From PALSA-1316 sp964499365 (lineage in GTDB: Bacteria; Nitrospirota; Thermodesulfovibrionia; Thermodesulfovibrionales; UBA6898), in contig CAZCKU010000002.1 of NCBI GenBank assembly GCA_964499365.1, positions 124,001 to 188,000 on the forward strand: a stretch of DNA of 64,000 nucleotides. Direction: 5' to 3'. The position numbers and the translations under genes were made by a program. Positions 26,962 to 35,142 of this stretch are shown here, piece by piece. How positions within the stretch are numbered: position 1 is the first letter of the stretch; each line of letters begins with the position of its first letter. The notes under the pieces are model-generated. The model ran no database searches, was not told the DNA's origin, and was given only the letters and a program-made list of their open reading frames with translations.

Positions 26962-27825
26962 TCATGCCCCCCTTTGCTTTTTGTAGTAGTTTTCAATTAT
27001 ATCTGAAGCACTTTTATAATCTCTTGCTTCCAGAGCGTTCGTGATTTTCTCAAAGGACCCATCACCAAGGACAGAATCTGTATGCCTCATCAGTTCACCC
27101 TTATCTCCACCAAAATAGGCGGCACTGAGCGGTTCCTTTCCAATAGTAGATTCGAGCTTACTCACAATCTCGACTTCTCTTTCGTAATCAGACAATGGCT
27201 TAAGGTTTTCTTTTCCGCTATGATCAATATCTTTGAGGGCACCCATTGCACCGGCCCTCTCACGAGCGTAATATTCAGTAATCCCTTCATTAAGGCGAGT
27301 TGGGAGCTCACTCATGCTTTTTTGATGAAGCTTTTCATGAATGCTGGTTTTAAGGGTATCACCCTTGTCTTTTACAAATGCTTGATTGTCCCTGCCGTCA
27401 TGAAAGCCTCTGGTAAGTTCCTTATCCTGCTCTGTAGTGGAGTGATCACGTTTTGCAAGCTCGTCTCCAAAGTCCTGCCCGTTTACATAGTGGAAATCCT
27501 TTGCATTATCCAATCGCTTCTCCGACGACAAGGGAAAGTCCTTTGATACCATAGCCTCACTAATCTCAGCTTTTTTCTCCCTTGTCTCTTTGAGTTCGTC
27601 AAAATCAGAAGCATTCTCCAGACGCTTTTCCTGATAATGGACAGCAGAGTCATTGCGACCATGTTCCTTTGTCTCTCTGGCTTCAAAACTACTTTTCTCA
27701 GTATTCTTATGGGAATCTAACTTGAAGTCGCTCGCCACTTCAAGCCTGCTTTCCGATCCCTTTTTCGCATCCGGTTTTCTTATGTCATCATTTTCCTGGC
27801 CTTCTTTTAGACTGTCATTTATCAT
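26962..27825 (-). CDS. Putative zincin metalloprotease with RLxxAxDF repeats
   Basis: 287 residues; strong GGAGGTAAGGAG site. The C-terminal half contains HEKLH (163-167) in a helix, then NEGITEYYARE (179-189). This HExxH plus downstream Glu in an EGxxEYYA helix is the pattern of gluzincin-type metallopeptidases, where the two His and the later Glu hold zinc. The N-terminal half is highly charged, low-complexity, and carries three copies of RL(E/D)(V/N)A(S/K)DF at 27, 68 and 104, perhaps docking or cleavage sites. No signal peptide, so action in the cytoplasm or export by another route. Protease activity is predicted, not shown. Confidence 0.68.
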   Translation of the reverse strand: MINDSLKEGQENDDIRKPDAKKGSESRLEVASDFKLDSHKNTEKSSFEARETKEHGRNDSAVHYQEKRLENASDFDELKETREKKAEISEAMVSKDFPLSSEKRLDNAKDFHYVNGQDFGDELAKRDHSTTEQDKELTRGFHDGRDNQAFVKDKGDTLKTSIHEKLHQKSMSELPTRLNEGITEYYARERAGAMGALKDIDHSGKENLKPLSDYEREVEIVSKLESTIGKEPLSAAYFGGDKGELMRHTDSVLGDGSFEKITNALEARDYKSASDIIENYYKKQRGA

Positions 27826-27838
27826 CTCCTTACCTCCA

Positions 27839-30800
27839 TCAAACTATAACTATCCCTTTTTCGTAAATAGCATTAATATTTTTCGCAACTTTTTCTTGAA
27901 TTCTTGGAGGATAATCGGCTTGAACAACTTTCTGGGAAAGATAGCAAAGGGCAACCCCCTTAGCAAGCCCGGAAGTGGAGCCAGGAACAAGTCTTCTGGA
28001 TACTGAAAGACAGAGCTTTGCAAGTTCTATCCACATGCTGTTGTCATCATCAATTTTTGTCGTGATGTAGTCAAAATCTGCATTAATACCAGCATCATAC
28101 AGAAAATATGATGATTCGTACCGATACAAACAAACCTTGTTACATACAATACACCCCGTATAAGGAGCTTCAGATTTTGATCGAAGTTCAACAAATCTTT
28201 TCCGGAACTTCTCAAGATTCTGACTGTCAATCTTGCCGTCAAAAATAAAGGACTGCATTAACTCAATAAAAAAAGCACTCAGTTGGTCCATCTCTTTGAA
28301 GGAATAATCGTATAGTCTTCCTTGCGATTCAACTTCCAGGAAAGCGGCCTGGATGATATAACAAAGACACATATTTTTTATATCATCTTTGTCTCTGGCT
28401 ATCATGTTCTCGCGGATTAATCTGTTAACATCGGTGAGTATTTCCCTTCTTAAGGAATCCAAACCAGCTGTAATAAATAGACTATTGAATGCCATCCTGT
28501 TTTTTCGCTCTGACAGCAGCATTTTAATTATTTCTCGTGCTGACTCGCACCTCTTTTTTTCCAAAAAACAGAAGGTGCACGCCTTATATTTCAATAAAAG
28601 CCCTTTGTGCTGATGATAAAACGTCTCCTTCATGTGCTGGTACAGGTATCTGTTGGATACAGGTTTGGCCAGCACAGCGGTATTCAATAACTCACTAATA
28701 GACACGTATAGTAGAAAAGGACTGTCCATGCCCTCCGCAAATACAACAGCTCTCCCCTTATCAAGTGTAGTGACAAACTTCTTTTGTTCGTCTGTAAGGT
28801 TCATCGTATCGCCCATGATATCGCGGTCATCCTTTGCAACGATCCTGTGCATTATCTTAAGATTCGTATTCTTAATAAGATCTCTTGCCAGTTTGTCCGG
28901 AATCTGTTCGGACACTATAACTCCTTCGCCGTAAGCCCTTATTTCTGATAACATATTGCAAAACGTTTCAACTGCCTTGCTTCTAACATTGCCGTCCTGC
29001 TCAGATGCCTCCTCAGGAACATGTTTGAGCAATCGGTGTGCCTCTTCGATCAATGTCAGATGATTTAACCCTCTTGATGTGTTTTCGCTATGAGCTTTGG
29101 CTTCGTAGTATTCGTATATCCGTGTGAGAATAATACCTATTAAGAATGCCTTTTCATCGTCACTTCCGAGTTTTTTGAGCTCTATCAAGACAGGCTTCTT
29201 CATAATGTCCGCTATCGGCACTGATTGGCTTGTATCCAGCATTAATCCTTTGCCGCCCAGCCTGAGATTATTGATCCGCGTCTTCAGTCCAGCCAATATA
29301 TCTTTGGATATGCGTTCATCATAACCAAGCCGTGAGACAACCTCATCGATTTTTTCGTAAAGGTCAGTCAGTGTTGGAAATGCCCCAAACCCTGTCCCCC
29401 TTTCATTTGAATTCGCGGAAAGATTCCATCCTTTGTCCCAGTAAACCTCATATAACGCCTCTTCCAATACATAGGGCATAGGCGCATACATGACAAAGCT
29501 TGCCCTGAAAAGAGATTTAAGGTAGTCAAGGTGTGTCTGTACGAGAATTCCTTCAGGGACCTCAAAGGGGTTTATTCTGAACGGAGCAGCGCTATCAGGG
29601 GTTTCATCACCGAGAGTGAATACCAGCATATCTTTAAAAAGCGGATCATTTAATAACTGTCTATATTCGGATTTTGCCGATTCGATGACAAGGAAAGGTA
29701 TTTTTTTTTGTTTCAGTTGTTTTAGAAGATAAAAACAGGTCGTAGTCTTACCGCTTCCAGTAACACCTGCAATAAGCCCATGCTTTGTCAGATCTGCCAA
29801 CTCAATTGCGTATTTGTTATCAGTTATTGTCCGGTTGAGCAGTATGTTGCCAATAGTGACAGGATTGACAGCATTGGAATCCATGGTATCTGAATCAAAC
29901 ATGGCGACTTTCTGAACTGTATAACCTGGGACTTCTTCATCCGGAATACTTATCAGCACTGATGCTTCTGAAGTTACCAAAAGATTGGTGAATGAGGGCT
30001 TCAGGGCGCTATCCTTACTGCAAAGATGCGTTCGGATAGGCTGGATTATGGATTTCTTCCCCCCAAGGTGTGCGCTGAGTATTCCTAATCCCTGACGAAT
30101 GAGCATTTCATCTTCTGCAAAGAAATATACGCCAACCTGCCACATGCCGGTTAACCTGCCATGTTCAAATCTCTTCAGATTTGATTCCAAAAGTCCCTGA
30201 TAATGCTCCGCAAATCTCTTTTCTTCGTAAAGAATATCCTCTCTTATTGCACGCGTTTTCAGCATGGCTATTTCAGATATAATCTGATCCTGATATTCTG
30301 CAAGCAGATCCCTCGATATGCAAAAGCCGCTTACAATATAGGTCCATCTTCTGCCTTGAAGAGACTTCATCCAGTGGTTGGACGGAATCAATCTTTTAAC
30401 AGACGTGCGCACCGATGTGACATTCGGTATTCCTGTAATCGCCCCGCAAACAGAATAACTATTCAACTCCAGTATCCTTGCCCTAATTCCATTGTTTTTC
30501 AGTAAGCAGTCAGATCCCCAGTAACCATCAAAAATAGCCTTATAGACAGGTGAATTCTCTTCTGAAGGTTTGCTTTTACTGCCAATATAAATTTCGATAT
30601 GATCGTCGTAAGAGTCAATCACATAGCAGTACGGATTCTGCGAAGAGTACATTCCTATCAGCAGCGCTTCTGAAATATCCCCCGTAAAATAATCATTGCC
30701 GCCTTCATCTATTAGCTTCGGCTTGCGTCGAAGACGATGGAATTCAAGCTCACTTAAGAATGTCAGATTATTGGGAAACTGGAGGGCGGCTCCGTCAATA

Positions 30801-30868
30801 TCGCTCCTTGATATGAGAGAAAGTTTCTCTCCGATGGAAGCAGCCTCTCTTATTTGCGGGAATATCAT
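27839..30868 (-). CDS. HerA/DUF87-type ATPase
   Basis: About 1009 residues from the ATG at 30868, which overlaps the upstream stop as ATGA; a longer frame from 30931 is less likely. The central domain has Walker A GVTGSGKTT (about 365) and Walker B LTLIEEAHRLL (about 607), with SEIRAYGEGVIVSEQIPDKL as the following arginine-bearing region. That is the HerA/FtsK-like helicase-translocase signature. The last 300 residues are helical with scattered Cys (CIVCNKVCLYRYE). HerA-like ATPases form hexamers that move DNA or proteins. No NurA nuclease is encoded beside it. It is the largest ATPase in the island. Confidence 0.9.
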   Translation of the reverse strand: MIFPQIREAASIGEKLSLISRSDIDGAALQFPNNLTFLSELEFHRLRRKPKLIDEGGNDYFTGDISEALLIGMYSSQNPYCYVIDSYDDHIEIYIGSKSKPSEENSPVYKAIFDGYWGSDCLLKNNGIRARILELNSYSVCGAITGIPNVTSVRTSVKRLIPSNHWMKSLQGRRWTYIVSGFCISRDLLAEYQDQIISEIAMLKTRAIREDILYEEKRFAEHYQGLLESNLKRFEHGRLTGMWQVGVYFFAEDEMLIRQGLGILSAHLGGKKSIIQPIRTHLCSKDSALKPSFTNLLVTSEASVLISIPDEEVPGYTVQKVAMFDSDTMDSNAVNPVTIGNILLNRTITDNKYAIELADLTKHGLIAGVTGSGKTTTCFYLLKQLKQKKIPFLVIESAKSEYRQLLNDPLFKDMLVFTLGDETPDSAAPFRINPFEVPEGILVQTHLDYLKSLFRASFVMYAPMPYVLEEALYEVYWDKGWNLSANSNERGTGFGAFPTLTDLYEKIDEVVSRLGYDERISKDILAGLKTRINNLRLGGKGLMLDTSQSVPIADIMKKPVLIELKKLGSDDEKAFLIGIILTRIYEYYEAKAHSENTSRGLNHLTLIEEAHRLLKHVPEEASEQDGNVRSKAVETFCNMLSEIRAYGEGVIVSEQIPDKLARDLIKNTNLKIMHRIVAKDDRDIMGDTMNLTDEQKKFVTTLDKGRAVVFAEGMDSPFLLYVSISELLNTAVLAKPVSNRYLYQHMKETFYHQHKGLLLKYKACTFCFLEKKRCESAREIIKMLLSERKNRMAFNSLFITAGLDSLRREILTDVNRLIRENMIARDKDDIKNMCLCYIIQAAFLEVESQGRLYDYSFKEMDQLSAFFIELMQSFIFDGKIDSQNLEKFRKRFVELRSKSEAPYTGCIVCNKVCLYRYESSYFLYDAGINADFDYITTKIDDDNSMWIELAKLCLSVSRRLVPGSTSGLAKGVALCYLSQKVVQADYPPRIQEKVAKNINAIYEKGIVIV

Positions 30869-31629
30869 CGAGAGGTCACCATAAATGTCAGTACAAGAAG
30901 TACCAGCAATCCCACGAAGACAAATCGCCAATAATCACCGCGGATAGAAATGGCTGTTCGTAGAGTTTGGTTGTATCCCCGTTGAACAAACAATGTTCCG
31001 TTCCTCCAAATACCTTCGAGTTCTATTTGATCTCCTCTGCGAAAGGTTCCACTAACAAGTTCCCCTTTAATTAATGCCGGCCTTTCTCCTTCTGAACTTT
31101 GTATTGTCAGCCTGACCGCAGGGACCTGATTCGCTTGTTGAATTCTCGGGAATGCTATAGCAACCAAGACTCCTACGGCATTGATTGTATTTGCAATATT
31201 AAAAGGACTGACATCACGAGAAAGAGAACTAAATCCCAAAATCGCTAAAGAAATCCAAAGAATAAAACTAATAGAAAAAATAACAACTAAAAAAGGCAGA
31301 AACATAAAAAATAAGATCAATTGAGAGAAGAATCTATAATAATTAAAATCAATATGCTCTGTTGTCGTTTCAGTCCAGGTGATGCGTCCAGATAACTGAT
31401 TATCCTGAACAGTAATTATATGCTGTCCTTCATTTGAAAATGTAGATGGCTCTGTTTGACATGAGCCATCAGAGCTATGTGGTCCTGCAACAGTATTTAC
31501 GCGCTGTGAGTGATCCTCTGCAGGTCGTTCCGTTTGCTCTGGCGAGCGCAACAGAGTATCACACTGTTGACACCTTTCAGCAGTGTTAGGATTGCCTGCA
31601 AAATGACAGTTATGACATGTTATAGCCAT
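30865..31629 (-). CDS. Zinc-ribbon membrane protein
   Basis: 254 residues. The N-terminus is a zinc ribbon (CHNCHFAGNPNTAERCQQC), then a low-complexity acidic linker. Two or three hydrophobic segments lie near 100-170 (LILFFMFLPFLVVIFSISFI), a small beta domain follows (VRLTIQSSEGERPALIKGEL, then RRGDQIELEGIWRNGTL), and a final membrane helix ends the protein (FVFVGLLVLLVLTFMV). The beta domain could be an OB-like or SHOCT-flanking domain; I do not recognise it with confidence. ATGA overlap with the HerA-like gene suggests the two products work together at the membrane. Confidence 0.78.
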   Translation of the reverse strand: MAITCHNCHFAGNPNTAERCQQCDTLLRSPEQTERPAEDHSQRVNTVAGPHSSDGSCQTEPSTFSNEGQHIITVQDNQLSGRITWTETTTEHIDFNYYRFFSQLILFFMFLPFLVVIFSISFILWISLAILGFSSLSRDVSPFNIANTINAVGVLVAIAFPRIQQANQVPAVRLTIQSSEGERPALIKGELVSGTFRRGDQIELEGIWRNGTLFVQRGYNQTLRTAISIRGDYWRFVFVGLLVLLVLTFMVTSR

Positions 31630-31828
31630 ATTAGTTTTCTATCCCCAGGTCTATTCGTCTGACTTTGTTCTTATTTTCTGCTTCGCGTATAATTTTGATC
31701 ATTTTACATTAACCTCTAAAGCCCGCCTCTTCATTTTTTCAAACTACTATTTCAAAAGAGGGATTAGGTTGCCCAATCTGTCTTATCCCCAGCCAATGGA
31801 AAACAATTCCATCTGTGCGATCACCGAC

Positions 31829-31966
31829 CTATTTACCCTTCATGTCCGGACAGGCAGACTTGTCGTAATCAACTTTCGTTTTGAACTTGTTACAGTAATA
31901 AGAAGTACTAGGCCAAGACCCCTTTTTTTCGAAAAATGGGCAATCCTTGCACTTATATATAGCCAT
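31829..31966 (-). CDS. Small four-cysteine protein, 45 aa
   Basis: Reverse-strand translation from ATG at 31966 gives 45 residues beginning MAIYKCKDCPFFEKKGS and ending SACPDMKGK, stop TAG at 31829. A GGGAGG site lies nine to ten bases upstream. Four Cys (6, 9, 25, 39) in a CxxCPFF...C...ACPDM pattern look like a small zinc- or cluster-binding fold of the kind widespread as short uncharacterised bacterial proteins. It follows the glycosyltransferase by 22 nt, so it may belong to the peptide-modification locus. The 200 nt after it to 31630 show no convincing gene. Confidence 0.72.
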   Translation of the reverse strand: MAIYKCKDCPFFEKKGSWPSTSYYCNKFKTKVDYDKSACPDMKGK

Positions 31967-31988
31967 ATCCTTTTACCTCCCTTCCTGT

Positions 31989-33077
31989 TTATATTCCTTT
32001 CCTCTTCAGCTCCAACCGGTCAATATGACAATCTTCTGCAACAACGGATAGCATCTTCGTACCTGCAGAGGCAGACTGATCGTAATCATTATCCCCAAGC
32101 ATATTCTTTGCAGTAATCCATATGTCATCAGGAGCTGGCCAATCATCCCACGTTGTTATTTCGGTTAGAATTCCTAATTTGTTGGCCCCTGTCCCCTTTT
32201 GAACATATTTACGATGAGCACCTGAATACGCAAACCAGCAACGGGGATTGGTCGGGCCGAATATTGCTATCAAATTAGCTCCACTGGCTGCTGCTATATG
32301 CATTGGACCACAATCATTCGCAATAACCAAACTGGCGTTTTCACATAAAGCTGCGATCTTACGAGTGCTAATTTCCGAATAGACTTTTATGTTTGTCATA
32401 GTAGACAGCTTCGGAAACAAGCTTTTTTCTTCATAACCGACAATTATTCCGATTTTATAATTTTCCCTTGAAAATAATTTCAGTAAATCACTCCAGTGTG
32501 TTTCAGGCCATCTTTTTAATTCATTGCTACCACACGGTATGAACAGAATATCTATTTGTAAGTCATCTTTATCAAGGAATACATCATGGTCAGTTCGAAA
32601 ATTGAAGAACGGTTCAAATGGTTTATTTGCCCATTCTGATAAGGGTTTGTTTAACATACTTGAAACAAGCGACGCTTCAAGATGCCAAGCCGGTTGTTCT
32701 GGATAGTCAAAAAATGATTGGTACGCTACTGTTCTGCTGGGATCTATAGCTATTCCGTTTATTACATGCACAGAAGGATCTGCCGGATCATGTCCAACGT
32801 AATTCTTAAAAGGAACTTGCTTGATCAAGTTCAGCGAAAAAGGTTCTGAGGCACAATCAATAATCCAATCGTAACCTCCATGGTATATCTCTTCTGAGCG
32901 TTCTATGTAATGAAAAGCATGCCTAATTTCCTTCAGATCGCCAAAAATATCCACTATGTTTTCATTACAGCATAAATCAATTACAATATCTGGCATATAT
33001 GTCTTAAGCGATACAAATGCAGCACTCGCACAAGTAGCATCGCCAATTGCCCTGGGGAGAACAAATAATAGTTTCAT
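31989..33077 (-). CDS. Glycosyltransferase family 9 (heptosyltransferase-like)
   Basis: 362 residues. The opening MKLLFVLPRAIGDATCASAA matches the acceptor domain of ADP-heptose:LPS heptosyltransferases. The donor-binding domain has FIPCGSNELKRWPETHW and the characteristic NDCGPMHIAAASGANLIAIF followed by GPTNPRCW. The family transfers sugars, usually heptose, from nucleotide donors. It is not in an LPS cluster: it lies 108 nt downstream of a Cys peptide gene and its radical-SAM enzyme. Glycosylation of that peptide is possible, but ordinary LPS or protein glycosylation cannot be excluded. The last 35 residues are unusual for the family. Confidence 0.88.
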   Translation of the reverse strand: MKLLFVLPRAIGDATCASAAFVSLKTYMPDIVIDLCCNENIVDIFGDLKEIRHAFHYIERSEEIYHGGYDWIIDCASEPFSLNLIKQVPFKNYVGHDPADPSVHVINGIAIDPSRTVAYQSFFDYPEQPAWHLEASLVSSMLNKPLSEWANKPFEPFFNFRTDHDVFLDKDDLQIDILFIPCGSNELKRWPETHWSDLLKLFSRENYKIGIIVGYEEKSLFPKLSTMTNIKVYSEISTRKIAALCENASLVIANDCGPMHIAAASGANLIAIFGPTNPRCWFAYSGAHRKYVQKGTGANKLGILTEITTWDDWPAPDDIWITAKNMLGDNDYDQSASAGTKMLSVVAEDCHIDRLELKRKGI

Positions 33078-33144
33078 ATTATCCAGATGTTACGTAAAAA
33101 TAGTTTAAGCATCAGATCAATTTTATCCTTCACTTTTTTTGTTA

Positions 33145-33176
33145 ATAATGGCCCCGTCATTTGACGGGGCCATTAT
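33145..33176. terminator. Strong 14-bp hairpin between peptide gene and glycosyltransferase
   Basis: Perfect 14-bp arms (33145-33158 and 33163-33176, core GGCCCCGTC) around a 4-nt loop. On the minus strand no U-tract follows; an A-run does. It may be a weak terminator or an RNA-stabilising or processing element that lets the upstream peptide message accumulate relative to the glycosyltransferase. Confidence 0.6.
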
Positions 33177-33184
33177 GATATTAT

Positions 33185-33286
33185 CTAACCTGAACGATAA
33201 CTTATGCCACAAGTAGAAGTGTAGCCCTTAGGACAATTACAGGCCATTGATACTGTGTACATGTTACTTTTAACGACAAGTCTCAT
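33185..33286 (-). CDS. Candidate RiPP precursor peptide, 33 aa, three cysteines
   Basis: ATG at 33286 is preceded by a perfect AGGAGG eight bases upstream. The 33-residue product begins MRLVVKSNMYTVSMACNCP and ends KGYTSTCGISYRSG; stop TAG at 33185. It overlaps the 3' end of the radical-SAM/SPASM gene by 17 nt. A basic, hydrophobic leader-like half is followed by a Cys/Gly/Ser/Thr-rich half with Cys at 16, 18 and 26, as in substrates of SPASM enzymes that make thioether links. Gene size, position and composition all fit a ribosomally made, modified peptide. Modification is inference; no exporter or protease is adjacent. Confidence 0.75.
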   Translation of the reverse strand: MRLVVKSNMYTVSMACNCPKGYTSTCGISYRSG

Positions 33287-34715
33287 TTGAAATACCTCCT
33301 TTCTTGCTGAGTTTTTTTGTTGATGAGAACACTTGTGCTAATTTGCATGCATAATTCGGAGGAATCATATAATCTCCAGTTTCCGATTTCCATGCACCTG
33401 GGCATCGAATACAGAACTTAAAATCGATACAGTCTCGACATTTTTCAACATCCTTCAAGTGCAACTTACTAAATTCCATAAAAAAGTTGGAGTGATTCCA
33501 CACTTCTGAGAGAGAGGTTTCAGGATAGAGTCCCAGAGACGTAACCATTGCAATACAAGGATATATTGTGCCATCAGGTGCTACAGAAAGAGATGATGCT
33601 CCGGCACCGCAAAGATTTGCTTCTGGCGAAGGCAGCATAAATGAATCAATAGCTTCATCTCTGATGAAAAGTTTGTAGTATCTATTTGAAAAAACGTCTG
33701 CCAAAACATCTGGATCATCCACACGTAAAAGCAGCGGAGAAGTTCCTCCATCGTTTTTCGCGGTAATATTGAGGTCAAACTGAATTTCGCAACCAAGTTT
33801 TTCGGATAACGCTTCAATCTCACGCCAATGAGGAGCTGTATTTTTCATAAGCGGAGTTTTGATTACCACGGGAATATTCCTGTCTCTGAGTCTGCGAATA
33901 GAATCGATCGATTTATTGAGCGAGCCTTTATTTTGTGTTATTGAATCGTGCAAGAAAGGATTTGCAGAATAAATACTACAACCCACGGCTCTAGGATATA
34001 GATCGCATATTGCATCAGTAAGACGATCATTCAATAGTGTAAGGTTACTATTAAGAGATACAACCAATCCTAGTTTTTTAATCAGATCAAATATCTCAAT
34101 AATGTCTTTTCTAATCAACGGCTCACCACCGGTGATCAATACTGAAAAGCCTCCGAGTTTCTTGAATTCCGTTAACAATAATTCCAACTGTGCCAAAGGC
34201 AATTGTGCACTCATTTTGTGTTCCGGGAGATAGCAATGCAAACATTGTTCATTGCAAGAATAAGTTACCTCAAGGGTTAAAGAGTATAAAATGCGATGAT
34301 CCGCCATTAATTGAGCAATTTGTTGCTCTGCATTAAATTCTGGGTCAACTATATCTTGAAGGTTTTGGCGTTTACCTTGCCTGCATGAACTATATTTATC
34401 GTATTTGCCTTCTGGTAACAAGAGATTACTGTCGTTCAAATTTTCTATAAATGCATTAAGTGTAGCAGATGCATTATCATATGGATCTTTTTCAAAAGTT
34501 CCATTTTGAAGAATATAATTCAAGGCCTTATCTGTGTCTCCATTCGATTCCCATATGCTGTCCCATACATTAGCCGAATCACCTTCAAAGGTTGACACTG
34601 TTTGACTTGGTGTATGGTAGGCAATAGCATAAACCTGACCCGATGGAAAGATATATTTCCGGCTGAACACGCCCGATCTGATTTTAAGGATTTGATTATG
34701 CCGATTGAGATTCAT
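33270..34715 (-). CDS. Radical-SAM/SPASM peptide maturase
   Basis: 481 residues. The N-terminal 105 residues resemble a PqqD-like peptide-recognition domain (FPSGQVYAIAYHTPSQTVST...). The radical-SAM core has CNEQCLHC near 184 and the GGEP motif (VLITGGEPLIRKDI). The C-terminal SPASM part has CGAGASSLSVAPDGTIYPC and the CRDCIDFKFCIRC cluster, giving auxiliary iron-sulfur sites. Enzymes of this build install sactionine or other carbon cross-links in RiPP precursors. Its stop lies inside the 33-residue Cys peptide gene, the obvious substrate. Confidence 0.93.
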   Translation of the reverse strand: MNLNRHNQILKIRSGVFSRKYIFPSGQVYAIAYHTPSQTVSTFEGDSANVWDSIWESNGDTDKALNYILQNGTFEKDPYDNASATLNAFIENLNDSNLLLPEGKYDKYSSCRQGKRQNLQDIVDPEFNAEQQIAQLMADHRILYSLTLEVTYSCNEQCLHCYLPEHKMSAQLPLAQLELLLTEFKKLGGFSVLITGGEPLIRKDIIEIFDLIKKLGLVVSLNSNLTLLNDRLTDAICDLYPRAVGCSIYSANPFLHDSITQNKGSLNKSIDSIRRLRDRNIPVVIKTPLMKNTAPHWREIEALSEKLGCEIQFDLNITAKNDGGTSPLLLRVDDPDVLADVFSNRYYKLFIRDEAIDSFMLPSPEANLCGAGASSLSVAPDGTIYPCIAMVTSLGLYPETSLSEVWNHSNFFMEFSKLHLKDVEKCRDCIDFKFCIRCPGAWKSETGDYMIPPNYACKLAQVFSSTKKLSKKGGISNETCR

Positions 34716-34731
34716 AAATGGGCACAGAGTC

Positions 34732-35076
34732 TCAAAACTCTATTACCTCCTCGCCACCAAAGGTCGCCATTACGTCGAGCAACAGCTTGAAGTCCTTGCA
34801 AGCATTTTTGACAACGTCCTCGTTGTTTAACAGAATGGTTATATCTTTCATATCTTCTATAACACCCTGCTGCAAGGCGCTGACAGTATCTTTAGTAATA
34901 TTAGTCCCCTCTTGTGTCGTAAATGTGAGAGGATGGTTTTCCAATTTGTATTTTGCAATCAGCGCCTTTTCTTCCTGTGTTAATTCGATACGAGAGGACA
35001 ACATAAACGACATTCCTTTATGCCCCCCAAATAATCCGGTTTGAGCTCTCTGATCTCGTTTGATGATAAGTTTCAT
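34732..35076 (-). CDS. Conserved small protein with FGGHKG motif
   Basis: 114 residues, beginning MKLIIKRDQRAQTGLFGGHK behind an AGGAG site. The N-terminal strand-rich part (FMLSSRIELTQEEKALIAKY) looks like a family of small proteins of unknown function that I recall seeing in diverse bacteria. The C-terminal half is helical (VVKNACKDFKLLLDVMATFG). No metal or catalytic motif is evident. It lies between the CHAT protein and the SPASM enzyme, 16 nt ahead of the latter, so it is probably part of the same transcript. Confidence 0.75.
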   Translation of the reverse strand: MKLIIKRDQRAQTGLFGGHKGMSFMLSSRIELTQEEKALIAKYKLENHPLTFTTQEGTNITKDTVSALQQGVIEDMKDITILLNNEDVVKNACKDFKLLLDVMATFGGEEVIEF

Positions 35077-35142
35077 TAGTATTTCTCCTTTCTTTTTTTG
35101 CTTCTTATTTCCATAGACGCAAAAAAACCAGCTATTGTTGAC

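Noticed and set aside
31630..31720. 23-codon minus-strand frame (MIKIIREAENKNK...) just ahead of the zinc-ribbon membrane protein
   Set aside because: Too short, no strong ribosome site; at most a leader peptide.
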